In this document: positions 34,869-46,629 of the stretch, piece after piece
Position numbering within the stretch: the first letter of the stretch is position 1
Layout of the letters: the number at the start of each line of letters is the position of its first letter
Translations under genes and position numbers: made by a program
The notes under the pieces: generated by a model
Told to the model about the DNA's origin: nothing
What the model saw: only the letters and a program-made list of their open reading frames with translations
Databases searched by the model: none
Origin: Oopsacas minuta
Taxonomy: Eukaryota; Porifera; Hexactinellida; Lyssacinosida; Leucopsacidae
Assembly (NCBI GenBank): GCA_024704765.1
Contig: JAKMXF010000343.1
Location: 1,035,095-1,099,094, forward strand
Direction: 5' to 3'
DNA length: 64,000 nucleotides

Positions 34869-35290
34869 AGAAAGCTTAATACTATATATACTCCAAATAT
34901 AACTACTTCCCATATTATATGCAGAGCATTGAAGGAGCGCAAACACTGGTGTCCGCTCCCATCTATATAAATACATCTCAATTATTGTTTGTTTTTCTGT
35001 TGTTAGGAAACTATTAACGGTATGCAATATTGAAATAGTCGTGTAACTGTGTATGTATCATGTTTATCAAGGACGTAGATAGAATTCAATAAAACTTAAC
35101 TAAATATATCAAACATGCAGAACTCGATTTTCACACGTTTTATGAATATAAAGTAAGCAAATTTCAAATTCGTAGTAGATTGATACTTCCAACAGCTATA
35201 CTGAGGTGATCGAAATTCTTTGGGGACATAAAGTAAACAGACTTAAAAATTATAGCAGTATCATGTTTGCTACGGTTAAGATTATGAGTT
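34869..35290. other. non-coding stretch
   Basis: AT-rich; no coding region or bounded repeat seen. Confidence 0.45.
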
Positions 35291-35450
35291 TTATATTCAA
35301 GGGCCGTAGGCCCGATTGTCGCCACGAAGTGTTCGCAATTGCGGAGAGTGAGGAAGCAAAGTGCGCTACTTTTTCAGGGCGGGACCGCGAAGCGAGATGC
35401 GCTCCAAAAAGTGAGGAGTGCTTAATGCTCTGATAATATCCAGCCAAGGG
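35291..35450. repeat. CpG-rich island-like repeat unit
   Basis: A short, sharply GC- and CpG-rich patch (gggccgtaggcccgattgtc, gggcgggaccgcgaagcgag) in AT-rich surroundings, with the local palindrome gggccgtaggccc at 35300-35312. It falls in a 75-codon open frame (GRRPDCRHEVFAIAESEEAK) that I do not take as a gene. It looks like a dispersed repeat or transferred fragment. Confidence 0.4.
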
Positions 35451-35515
35451 GGGTGTTATACATACAAAATATTCCGTCCACCATAATTATTAGAAATCCA
35501 TGTAAACTTTGTTCC

Positions 35516-36680
35516 AGCATTACAGGGTGTATCATGAATGGTGTCGAGTTCTAGAAAATATCTCAAAACACAAAAAAGTGGATCGTTTAAGCTAATTAAT
35601 TATTAATGTAATCTCCATTGCATTCTATAACTGATCTAATCCTATTTGGCATACTTGCAACTAAATTTTCTGAAATTTTGGGATCAATGCCCTGCCAAGC
35701 CTTTTTTACTTGAGAAATTAAATGGTCCAGCTTCGTCAGATTCTCCATTTGGTTGACTCTATCTTTCAGAATAGACCATAGATTCTCAATAGGATTGAGG
35801 TTGGGCGAGTTTCTTGGCCACTCTTCTTTCATCCAAACTTTGGGAAATTCTTTTCACACAAGGACTGAGTCAAATTTGCAATTTGTGCTGGAGCACCATC
35901 CTGCATAAAAGTAAAACTGGACATATCTGAGAGCATTGATCGCTGTATAATTGTCCCATTTTCTGAGTCGCGTTCTACAGCATTCTTACATGTTTTATTT
36001 AAAATATAGTTCCGATAGTAGCAACCATTTATTGTGTTTGGAGGCACTATATGGAGTTCAGAGACAGCTCAATGGGACATCATGCCCCAGACATGAATTT
36101 TCCCTGGAAATTAAACTTGAACTCAAGGTTCAACATTGTCTGAACTTTTAGCCCATATCCGGTCGTTCTATCGGTTTGGAGCATTGAACAATTGAAAAGG
36201 TGCTCATCAGGCCACAATACCTGTTTCCAATCTTCGACAGTTCATTCTTTGCGAGATTCTGCAAATTTGAGTCGTTTTTCTTTCATTTTGTTTCGTCAAT
36301 CGCGGCATTTTAGGCCTTTTGTAAGATTTCGCGCCAATAATATCTCGAAAATAACGATGAACGGTTGAATGTGATACAGTATAGCCCCTTGGAGGTCACT
36401 ATTTCAGCCAATTTCCTAGTAGATTTCCATCTTTTGCCGAGAGGTTTCGAAATTATAATTTTGGCGGCCTTTTGGGCACTGGAATTCCTCCAGGATGGGC
36501 TACAGTTTTTTAGATTTTCCGAGCTTCTACTTGCGCCACCACCCTTTGATTAATCTCAAAACTAACTTGGAGCTTTATAGCTACATGTTTCTGGGTCATG
36601 CCAGCACTTAGCATGCCAATAGCTTGATTAGGGATTTCCAAACCATGATCTCTGACATTCATTTCCGAATATATTAAGGA
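35516..36680 (-). mobile_element. Tc1-like (DD37E) element, degenerate
   Basis: A block of roughly 1.15 kb holding a Tc1-like transposase remnant on the minus strand. The left edge near 35522 (tacagggtgtatcatgaatg) looks like a terminus. The right edge is not defined and adjoins the P element at 36747. Confidence 0.55.
35596..36660 (-). pseudogene. Tc1-like transposase, inactivated
   Basis: The N-terminal part (near 36660-36300) has a helix-turn-helix and ends in SHSTVHRYFRDIIGAKSYKR-like text. The first catalytic motif survives as WPDEHLFNCS. In 35829-36047 the second Asp is in SSFTFMQDGAPAQIANLTQS. After a one-base frame change at about 35830 the piece 35596-35832 gives WPRNSPNLNPIENLWSILKD with the catalytic Glu. 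Allowing that frame change I count 37 residues between Asp and Glu (DD37E), longer than classic Tc1 DD34E. Multiple stops and frame changes make it non-functional. Confidence 0.75.
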
Positions 36681-36754
36681 ACGTCAATGTGAAATTTTTT
36701 CTAAGAAATACGATAAGCCTAAGGTAGCTAAGCATTGTTTTAGATAGCATTAAC

Positions 36755-39700
36755 CCTGACCTACGTTATAATAAGGCCTGTTCACTAGTGCAATTTTTGG
36801 ACCATGGATGTCGTTTAAGTCCATTAAATTTTATTTCAAATAATCATGTATTTGATGTTATTCACCCAAATTGTGAACTTAAAAATTGCTCTTATGCGAT
36901 TTTAAAGATCATGGATGTATTTAAGTCCTTATTTTTACAATAAATGTTATAGTTAGAGAAAATTAACTAAAATGTGAATCCATGAGAGAAAATATTATGG
37001 GTTTAATGCTAAGCATATTTCAAATAGTGAGTGCCTGATAATAGTACAAAATAATAAAAGATACGTATATTAAAGTGGTATGTGATAAGTTAATTAGGCT
37101 TCAATTTGTTTAATTTTCGAGTATATTCGATACACGGTTTCAAGGGTGGCTGGGAGTTCATATTCTTAATATTATTTGATATAAGACAGTTTGAAGTAGC
37201 GGTCAATAGTTTAGCCAATACATCCCACATGAGTGTACCACATTCGTCACACATCACTCTCCATACTTCAGCTTGTTCATCTTCTATAAGACTTGTTGTT
37301 AACTGTATCAGGATACTTCTAGAAGGACCGGTTATTATGTTATTGAATATGCTTGGTTGACTCTCGATAGAAGAGAATACTTTCCATAGCGTAATAATTG
37401 CGTCTATGACATCACTACTTGGCCATTTTAGTGAGCCTCTGTCGATTATCTGAATTAATCGCTATTCAGAATCTGATGGTTCTTCAATTTCCATTTCTTT
37501 GTTTTCAGTGAGGAATAAGAGACATGATTGACACTTAGTAGAATGTTTGTAATAGGCATGCACTGAGTAGTCTGCTTAAAGGAGAGTGATTTGAGTATTT
37601 GCTTGTTTAATTCCACCCTGAATATCCCTGAATCGCCAAGAGATACATCTCCAAGCTGAAAGACGCATGGGAGTCTTGGTCACAAGAGGATGAGCACGAT
37701 TCTAAGAAGTTCTTAAGTGATATGCTATCTAGAAACATAAATCTGGTATCATCGTAGATAAGTGGGACTGAAAATTCATTTTTGGGAAGGATACCCTTGT
37801 TCGGAGTATTGATGTTGAATAGCTTCCAAACATTACAAATAATGGCAATAAAGTCTGCATTCTGTGAATTCGTAGAAGTGTGGTATCGCGATTGGTAGCT
37901 AACGTTTAATGCAGTGGCTGTAGATTCATCGAATATCCTTAAAGCTAAAGAAACATTTTGTCGTTCCAAAGTGGAAGGCCAACAAGCTTTAGAGGTTAAT
38001 CTTGGAGCTAATTTAGCAACAAAGTGTTGGTCACTTTTATATAATAAGCGAATTTCTTCGAAAACTGCAGTGCTCGCAACTTATATGTTCTCAAAATCTG
38101 GATAAGTGAATGTTTTATTATAATCTATTTGGTTTAGCCAGTTACTACGTATCGATTTGATTATATGAACGAAGTCAAAAAGCAAAACAATGGCCGGTTT
38201 AAGTCCATAGGGTGAGGAACAATATGCTCTAGAAGTCGGCTTGGAGAAAAATAACTTGAAAATGTTAACGTTCATCGGGTAATTATCAATACATAAAACG
38301 TGTACAGGGAGTCCACATGCTTCAACATCACGAATAACATATTTGATGATAGGAAAGAGTACCTCAACAGATGAGCTGGAACAGGGCAGTAAACGGACAA
38401 TACTGGACCATCGTTTGGACAAACTTGATATCATGAAGGCAAAAACGGTTTTACAGGATCAGTATGATTCAAAGAAGATCCAATTATCTTACCTCCTTTG
38501 TATGTAAATGTGGATTTTACATGAATTTCATCCATCTGAATCACTACATTTCGTTCCCATTTGTTAAACTGAGTGACTGATTGTTTGAGATAGTTGATAA
38601 ACTCAGAATCCAAGCCAAAATTGGAATATAAGCGCTTTAGAGTAGAAAGGTGCGGCAATGATAGACAGTCCAGGGATTGAAGATATCTATAACAAACTGG
38701 CGAGATAAGCTGGCATTTGAGGGACAAGACAAGAGTTTCGATGTTGTATCGCCTCATAGTTTTCGCGATCAAAGCGTTATCCAATTGGCATAGAATAAAC
38801 TGAAGACTTGATAATAGAGGCTGTGGTTTCCAGATTCTTCTCCAGTTGAAAGGGAGTCAATAGCTTTACGAATGCTTCCGGTTGCTTCTCTGACATGGTG
38901 TTGGAGTGTTTCAGGAGAATTAGTAGGGGCAGAATGGTTTTCAATTTCTTTAAGCAAATCGTTAAGCTGACGAATATCATTTATCTGAGTGAGGGAAAGA
39001 GGAATGCGTATACCTTCGTAGAAACCCATAGTATGTAATGTTTCGGTAATAGTTAACGAGCATCGAATTGCAATCAAACTGTTTCGTTATAGAAGGGTTG
39101 AGTAAATTAAAGGAATTATCATCAGAAGGCCAAACTAACCAATGATTAGGCAAGCCCGAGTGCTTCGTTTGGATACCAAGGCTTCCAGTGTGGCATTCGG
39201 AAAAGTTCTTTGTCTTGGTTATACTGTAATAGACTCATTTATTGCAGTATCAATCAAATGCTGATCTCTCAAAGATCTATCAAATCTCGGAGGTATGGTG
39301 TCAGATGACGAAGAGAGATGAAGTGGACATCTAGGTAGAAAGCTTGGCACTGCATCCTTCTGCAATTTAGGCTTAGCTGGTACTTCTAAGTATGTTCAAT
39401 CTGGTTGATGGATAGAAAAACTGGTCTGAATTTCTTCATCGAGGAAATGTTTTGAGCACATAAACACATTCTTTAAGTCTCTGATACCTTCTCTACAGAG
39501 CGCTCGAAGCCAACGATTGACAAGATCAGGTGGACCATTTGGCAGGTTAAATGCTGGAGTATAAGGTTCTCCTGCGTAATTCCTCCGACATCCGGGGGCA
39601 GAACACCTGTTGGGCATGACAAGCTAATTGAAAGTATAAAAAGGAGACATCGAGAGGTAGATTAAAGAAATGCACATAACTGATAGAACAAGGTGGAGAG

Positions 39701-40052
39701 CGGCATTACAGAGATAAAAGCTAAGTTGTTTAAACAACTTAGGATAAAAGTACAAGAGGACAAGGTACAACGGGTGGTGAGTACGTAAATGTATTGTTTC
39801 AATAAATTGAATGTAACAAAAAGGTTGATTCATAAATTAATATAAATATTATGGGTTTCTAAGAAATACTTTTTACAAGCCTTCAACCACATCCATGGTC
39901 CGTAAAATCGCCTAAGAACAAATTTTAAGTTCACGATTTGGGTGAATACCATCAAATACATAATTATTTGAAGTAAAATTTAATGGACTTAAACGACATC
40001 CATGGTCCAAAAAATCGCACTAGCGGACAGGCTTTATTATAACGTAGGTCAC
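36755..40052 (-). mobile_element. P-element-like transposon (3.3 kb) with 171-bp inverted ends
   Basis: The left arm 36755-36925 and right arm 39881-40052 are inverted copies (shared blocks include tgacctacgttataataa, ggaccatggatgtcgtttaa, gtccattaaattttatttca with one change, and ttcacccaaat). The 8-bp word gcattaac lies directly outside both ends (36747-36754 and 40053-40060), the duplication length of P elements. The interior encodes a THAP finger and a P-type transposase on the minus strand. The whole footprint is preserved although the coding part is broken. Confidence 0.9.
37104..39617 (-). pseudogene. P-element transposase with THAP finger (THAP9-like), frameshifted
   Basis: 39396-39617 encodes the THAP zinc finger (MPNRCSAPGCRRNY; C-x4-C, W near 36, then CSKHF), the DNA-binding domain of P transposases. 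Next come 38769-39077 (leucine-rich linker), 38431-38784 (LSLPHLSTLKRLYSNFG; VVIQMDEIHVK with the first acidic residue), 38081-38434 (MISSLSKRWSSIVRLLPCSS; VLCIDNYPMNVNIFKLFF; DFVHIIKSIRSNWLN) and 37607-38080 (KLAPRLTSKACWPS; RQNVSLALRIF). A last piece near 37104-37325 has VWRVMCDECGTLMWDVLAKL. One-base frame changes lie near 38780 and 38445. The order and total length agree with a P transposase, which moves DNA by cut-and-paste using GTP as cofactor in Drosophila. Confidence 0.88.
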
Positions 40053-40060
40053 GCATTAAC

Positions 40061-41049
40061 ATAATACTTTACGATACTGCATAATTAATTGAATTCTAAT
40101 TAAGGTTATAATACAATCCGTTACTATATGAATATAACTACTACCCAACAACATTTATGATATACCTTGTACAAACGCATCTTGAGAGATGCTGGAGCAA
40201 TAACTATGTGATTAAATATTAGATGAGTTGTTTCTAACATACAACCTAAATTCGTTGATACGAACACAAACGAAAGATCAAAATTAGTTTGCCTTAGCTG
40301 GAGTAAAACAAATTGAACCACCCTTGTATGTAGGCAACAGAATATATGCAAATGTATGTGCACCTTACTCGGGAATTCTATTAACTGGGTTCGAAGTGCC
40401 ACTGTATACATAAGGGCCGTTCAAACTATACCTGACGTTACAAGGCAAGTGAGGTGATTTTGATTTGTGACAGTCACATTCATTTTGAAAGCGGTGAAAA
40501 TGCGTAACACATGGAAGAGTGTGAACCAAAATTTAGGGAATTTTGCGTTAAGAACGCATATTTGCCAACCTGAAAAAGGAATAAAGTGGGACAGAAGGTA
40601 CTAATTGAGCGGGACATCGTCGGATGTAAGATATTTGTATAAGACTGGACTACAAAATAGAGGAACAATTAAGGGTGTTTTGGAAAGTTTTGGCTGGACA
40701 TGAGCCTCATTGGCAGTTAACACATATCCGTGCCGAGAAATCGGGATGTCCCGCCATCCACCAGAACAGTTGGCAAGTATGGTAACGTTAGAACGACTTC
40801 AATTACACGTTGCAATTTAGTTGCAAGCAAAATATTCAATGCAATGTTACATTGTATAATTAGTGTTGCTGATAGAATATCTTATCACCAGCTTTCCTTT
40901 ACAGCATGCAAGAATTACTTGCAGTGAAATACACTGAATAACAAACTAATGAACATGAAAGAGCAGAATAGCAAGCGTGTATAACTTCAATATCAACCGT
41001 ATGAGCATTCTTATGGTAGTTGTAATGTACATACTATCAATAGAATTTG
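40061..41049. other. non-coding stretch
   Basis: No recognisable gene. Open frames at 40124-40411 and 40730-40927 have no motifs. Confidence 0.45.
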
Positions 41050-41225
41050 ACTATAGAGGAAGGAAAATTTTCGTAACTTTGTCAATTTTCATCCAATTTT
41101 GAGTTCTTTAGCTCAATCAACTAATCTCGACGAGTTCTTGTATGTTACATATAGGGATATTTGACCACATTAAAAATGTTGGGGGTGTAAGATTCTGCAA
41201 GTGTACTCAATTGGATAATCAGAAA
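41050..41225. repeat. dispersed repeat copy, inverted
   Basis: Inverted relative to 14920-15130: shared blocks include gaccacattaaaaatgttgg and the complement of gaactcaaaattggatgaaa. It borders the coding fragment at 41326. Confidence 0.55.
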
Positions 41226-41325
41226 ATCAGCATTGTCCCCAAAGGCGTCAAGTGGTTTGAATATTGAAGGAAATGTTCAGAGAGCCTGATGACACATTCA
41301 GATCTGATTCAACAGATTCCGGAAA

Positions 41326-41517
41326 TTGGATTTCTCCTGTACCGTTCTAACACAAAGAGGCTACAGCGCTAAATTACGAATACCACCGAAAACCGCCTCT
41401 AAAGCCGTGGTGTTGCATTCACCCCAAGGAGTATTAGAGAGAGAAATACACAGACCAACTGGCATGAGAGTCCTTGATGTAGGCACCCTTGCAGAAGTAA
41501 TCTCTACCTTTAGATAA
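41326..41517 (+). pseudogene. fragment related to 21019-21300
   Basis: The translated text YSAKLRIPPKTASKAVVLHS, GVLEREIHRP parallels the piece at 21019-21300 on the other strand. Same unnamed dispersed coding family; the rest of the protein is missing. Confidence 0.35.
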
Positions 41518-41639
41518 AGAAAAATTGATTCATGGTTGGCAGACATTCTTCAGGATCAATGCAATAGCTGTCATAAAGAACATGCTATATTTCTGAGAGA
41601 AGTGCTCTGTCTGGACGGAAGAGAAGCAGAAAAATAGAT

Positions 41640-43055
41640 CAGCCATGTACAAGAAGTGGTTGGAGCGTCATAAGCCCACTGTAACAGAAATTACATCGAA
41701 CCTTCTCAAAGTATGGAGCCACGAGCAGCCAAGAGGATTGGGGGACGCTCCTTGGAGAAGAATTGCCTGGTGTATTCGGTGTTTGTTGGTGATGGAGATT
41801 CAAAAGTTTCCAGCAGGTAACATACACAGATCCTTACCCTCTAGTGAAGATACAAAAAGAAGTGTAGAACGCATTTAGTAAAGCGTCTCGAGAAAGTTTT
41901 GAGAAAGAAAAAAGAGGTACAATCGATCATACTATTGTACAGCACGCACTATCTGATTGGAAGGCTGATTATATCTCCTCAAATTACTCTACAGTCATCT
42001 CTCAACATCGTGGTTCAACAGCAACAAGTTGTTCTCAGGTCACCAGTATTAGTTGATTATGTAGCAGGGATCGTTTTGAAGACTGGTTAGACACCAAAGA
42101 CAAAATGTTTTTTATCATGGTATAGAAAAGCTGAAAGATAAGTGGCTTAAATCTATTCTATTATAAGGGGATTATGTTGAAAATTAAACTCTAGCCATTG
42201 CTCTACAAAACGTCTATATACTAATTTCCACAACTCATTGAACACCCTGTCATTCGGGCTGTACTACTGGAGATCAATTGTGTTGCTGATAAGGAAACCC
42301 ATCAAGCTCTTCAGCACCTACTGCTTTGACAACCTTCAAACCAATCGATATCGAAAAGGTGAAAGAAGTATTCAATACTTATGCGCCAGAAGACCACCTG
42401 ACGTTAGGATAACACTATATGGAGTCTCTGCCTTAATAGCAAGTACATATCACCCCAAATCTATTAGCATTAGCACTGCTTTTGCTGTCCTAACATTAAA
42501 CGAGAGGGAACTGTCATTATTCGGGATCCTAAATTGTCTTGGCCTATCTACATTTAGGAGGGCTTACTGTTCAATCTTGAAAGAGAATTGGTCAGATTAA
42601 TACAGTTGAGCCAGAAGAAGTCTAATTTCTAGCGAAGAAGACGAAAAGTGAGGTTATTTAAACTGCAGAGAGAGAGCGCTCTGCTAAGAGCAGTAGGCGG
42701 TAAAAACTATAAAGGGGGACAGTTTGGCGCTGAGAATGTTCCAGAGAAGAAGTGGGGTAGGGCTCGAGGACGGACTGGATCAAAACTAAGAAGACTTCGT
42801 TGAGTGAAGAGGATATTCGGGGAGCGTAGTATCTCTCCTGTTTCCACGCAGTCGTCTTCTGAAGAGTCAGATACCCTGTACTGCATATACCACCAGAGAG
42901 AGCAAAAACCTATAGCGAAGAGTAAAATTGGGAAGAAGAAACGATCGCAATGGGTACAGTGTGACATCTGTGATGATTGGGTTCATTGCTACTGTGCTGA
43001 TGTAGAAGACGAGACTGTCTCTGGTGGCGCTTTCTCCTGTGACAAGTGTTCCTGA
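41640..43055 (+). pseudogene. Mutator-like transposase with C-terminal PHD finger, broken
   Basis: A shifted frame from 41714 reads MEPRAAKRIGGRSLEKNCLV YSVFVGDGDSKV. This matches the M-E-x-x-A-A ... Y-x-x-F-x-GDGDSK core of Mutator-like transposase domain proteins. After a gap with stops comes RTHLVKRLEKVLRKKK. Further on, NNTIWSLC and the 42238-42600 frame (YHPKSISISTAFAVLTLNER, LGILNCLGLS) match the asparagine/tryptophan block and the family's N-x-G segment, followed by ALLRAVGGKNYKGGQFG, the usual tail. The frame 42804-43055 continues into a PHD-like finger (YCIYHQRE, WVQCDICDDWVHCYC, SCDKC) in which one early zinc-binding Cys is Tyr. Several frame changes and stops make it a pseudogene. 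Confidence 0.65.
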
Positions 43056-43239
43056 TACATGAGATTAATTATCAGTATATTTCTATGTTTGATTCTTCCT
43101 TTCCAATAATCAAATTTTGTATACTGATCGAAGGCGCTGCTGAATTATTTATATTTTTTGAAATCTCTTTTCCAAGTTTCGGCAGGTGGATACAGTAAAC
43201 TGTTTCCAAAGCCCTCCAGGTGATTGGATCAGTATACAT

Positions 43240-45611
43240 CAGTGGTTCTCAACCAGGGGGATATCCCCCCCATTGGGGGGATAGAGGGGGATACATATCC
43301 GGAGAGAACAATCTATACTAGGGGTGTGCCTAAATAATCTAGTCAGAGGAGGCTCCTCGCTACCGCTAAATATTTTATATCTTAGTATTCAATTTCTCGC
43401 TCTTTTAAAAACCCATTTGCATATTACGTCGATAAAGTTAGTCTCAGATAGAATTATCGTTAATACTTTGTAAGGGTTGGAAAAGATGGAATGCATCTGA
43501 CAAATATAAATTGCTTTTGTATGACAATAAATACTATGTATTCGATTGTGAATACGTTATCGATGTGTGATTCCAATAATATGAATACTATTGCATCCAA
43601 TTGATCGATACAATTTTCATTTTACAATCTACATAAATATGACATAGAACTGTATCTACATTAGTTCATTTTCAATCCTATCATTGCAAGACTTGATTAT
43701 ACAATCAGAAGATTATGTCCGAACCAAATGCAAAACGCAGAATTCGACATTATGATCCCTCTTATCTGCAGTTTGGATTCATTTCTAGTCCAGACGAATT
43801 AAAACCTCCTTGCTTGACCTGCCATGTATGCTTGGCGAATGATTCTATGAGGCCTCATCATTTAAAAGCGCTTCAATTTTCAAAACATCCCACAGAGGTG
43901 AGGCAGCCAATAGAGTACTTTTCACAGAAAAAGAAAGTCTATTTGAATCAACAAAAATCTTTTTCTCTCTTCACTCAGTCTACCGATTTGAAATGTTGTA
44001 CTATGGCATCCTATGAAGTATCTTTTCTAATCGCAAAGCTTAAAAAGCCTCACACAGATGCAGAAACTCTAATCAAACCTTCACTGTTGGCTTGTGCCAA
44101 GCATGTTCTGGGAAGTGCGGCAGCTGAGAAACTAGACAAAATCCCTTTATCTAATGATACAGTAAAAAGGAGGATTAGTGAAATTTCACAGAATTTAGAA
44201 GATAAATTGGTTCGGCTTATAAAGGATATTCTTATCAGCATTCAATTAGATGAATCAACACTTGGAGCAGAATCTACTCTTATTGTCTGTATGCGTTTCA
44301 TCGATAACGATTGCATAAAGGAAGAATTGCTTTTCGTTGATTATTTTGAATGTCGTTGCACTGGACAAGATATCTCCAAGATGGTAGATCCTATTTTGAC
44401 TCACATCAGATTAGTTTAAGCCAAGTTGTTAGTGTTAGTACAGATGGAGCTAGAAATATGACTGGTAGAGATACTGGATTCTGGGGATGTTTTAAAAAGG
44501 GAAGTACCGCAGTGCAGTTTTATCCATTGTATGCTTCATAAACAGGTGCTAGCTGCTAAAAATCTCCAGCCTGAACTCCATGAAACACTTAACCTTGTCA
44601 TCAAAGTTGTGAACTTTGTCAAATCAAGTCCTTTGAACGAACGTATACCAAAAAAACTATGTGAAGATTCTGAAGCAGAACATGACGTCCTCCTTTTCCA
44701 CACAGAAGTTCGCTGGCTTAGTAGAGGAAAAGCTCTTGAACGAGTATATTCTATTTATGATCAGTTATGTGAATTTCTAGATCAGAAACATTTCTTCGAG
44801 ACAGAAGAGTTTTCATCGATCTATTTCAAACTGAAATTAGCTTATCTTACTGAAATCTTCTCTTACTATAACCTGAGTAATCTTAGGTTGCAGGGAGATG
44901 GGATTTTTCTTCAAGCGGCTATAGAAAATGTGACTATATTTCAAAATAAGTTGAAATTCTTTCGTTTACGCATACTGAGCAACCAATGGAACATGTTCCA
45001 CGTGTAGAAGCAATTCTTTCTCTTTCACCACATCTTGAATTTAAATTTACTCCCCTTGTCGAAGAACATTTGATGAATCTAGTTACTGATTTTTCCAATC
45101 GCTTTTCGGACGTTCCATCAATCCCTAAATACCTGCTAACCTCGTTGGATATGTCACTGGAAGATATGATGGACTTAGACGACATCCTAGTAGACGAGTT
45201 GTTATATTTACAGGCAAATGAGGAGGCAAAAGCTAAATATTCTTGTGCTAACAAAACAAAATTCTGGTTTTTAGTGAAGGGGATAGCACAAAATATTTTC
45301 AAAACAGCTGAAAGATTGCTTTTGCTTCCATTTCAAACAACACATTTTTTGTGAGAAAACGTTTTCTTCAGCAGATTTTCTTAGGTCAAAACACCGCAGG
45401 CGACTTGACTTCAGGGAAGATTTAAGGATATCAGCATCAAGTTATAGTTCAGATATTGAAATATTAGCATCTAATAAGCAATTACAAGGTTCACATTAAT
45501 TACTGTTAATTTGAATTAAAAAAACTAATTCCAAAGTATTTGGGGAGAGGGGGGACCAAAAGGGAGAGTAAACTTCATGGGGGGAAGGCCAGAAAAGGTT
45601 GAGAACTACTG
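43240..45611 (+). mobile_element. hAT element, Charlie-like termini (2372 bp)
   Basis: The element begins cagtggttctcaacc and ends ggttgagaactactg, inverted copies with one mismatch; this is the terminal sequence style of Charlie-type hATs. A perfect 8-bp target duplication, gtatacat, lies at 43232-43239 and 45612-45619. A subterminal hairpin (atcccccccattggggggat) lies at 43261-43280. Confidence 0.93.
43715..45499 (+). pseudogene. hAT transposase, ZBED/SCAND3-like, few lesions
   Basis: 43715-44419 gives MSEPNAKRRIRHYDPSYLQF, a degenerate BED finger (CLTCHVCLANDSMRP, HHLKALQFSKHP), SYEVSFLIAKLKKPHT and a catalytic Asp region (SIQLDESTLG). After a frame change near 44410 comes VSVSTDGARNMTGRDTGFWG (second Asp). 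A second change near 44520 leads into 44531-45007 (CMLHKQVLAAKNL, HTEVRWLSRGKALERVYSIY). A third change near 44990 leads to the C-terminal dimerisation end, which stops at 45499 after KQLQGSH. The layout is that of ZBED5/SCAND3-like hAT transposases. Only about four disabling changes are visible, so this is among the younger copies here. Confidence 0.88.
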
Positions 45612-45619
45612 GTATACAT

Positions 45620-46629
45620 TACTGGTACAATCCAGTTTAATTTATTCGAATTTATAGTCTAAATATATTTCCCAATTTCTGTTAGAGCCATTGTTTTGAT
45701 AATTTGTTGATTCTACATGTTCCGTTTTCTTTTTAGCAGGGTACAATGGCAGAAATATTCCTACACTTTATTTTACATTTTTGCATTACCTATGTTAGTT
45801 GTTTCAATTTATCGAATTTCCATAACTCATAGAAAATAATGTCCAATAATGTAATATTTATCTCCCTGGGGTGAGGAAGCTCGGAACTTTCTCTAACATT
45901 ACATAATTTCTGAAAAAAAGAACCATTTCTTCTATGTAATTGGCAGGATCAAAATTTTTACCCTAAGATTCGGACGTGTTTGAGGTTGAAGCATGATTCC
46001 GAAATTTTAACGTAGACCTAGAGCCCTTTAGTGGCTATCGAACCAAACCGCCTATATAATTCTCCTTGGGAGCGTTACATAATCTTTATGGTATATTTAA
46101 TCTATTTAATGCATTCATTAGACAATATTCTAGCGTATATCTTCAAATATTTGTTTCATGGTGATAAATTGCCTCTAAGGTGATCATTGCCTGAGCCGTA
46201 TTTCAGGTACCAAGAAACCCCAACTCCCTGAGACTTGCTCTCAACAGGCATATAGGAGGTAATCGAGTACCGTGACTCCGAATTTCGCATTTTCAAGTTT
46301 CTCATATATAAATTTAGTGTTCTATTTATGAACATAAAGTATATTATAAGTTATCTCTAATATAAGTACGTGAAAATTTAATCAGCACAATATACAATGA
46401 ACGAACTAATTCATGATATGAGAGATAAATAATGCAGTAAGAAAGACAGGTAAAATCGGAGAACTTTGTTCAATTTTGTTCAATCAGTGCCTGTTTCTCG
46501 TCAAGACAGTGTAAATATTGTGAATTTAAGGGAGATAGAATAAACCAATATAGTTGTCGATATAACAAAGAGTATTTGCCCATCAGATAGTGTAGGGAAT
46601 AGAAAATAGGTTCGAACTGAAGAGAAATC
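45620..46629. other. non-coding stretch
   Basis: No gene seen. Words such as gagcgttacataatc near 46070 resemble MITE-like text at 56515-56690. Confidence 0.4.

Noticed and set aside
35206-35433. 75-codon frame GRRPDCRHEVFAIAESEEAK...
   Set aside because: It follows a CpG-rich repeat patch, and an equally long frame exists on the other strand; no evidence of a gene.
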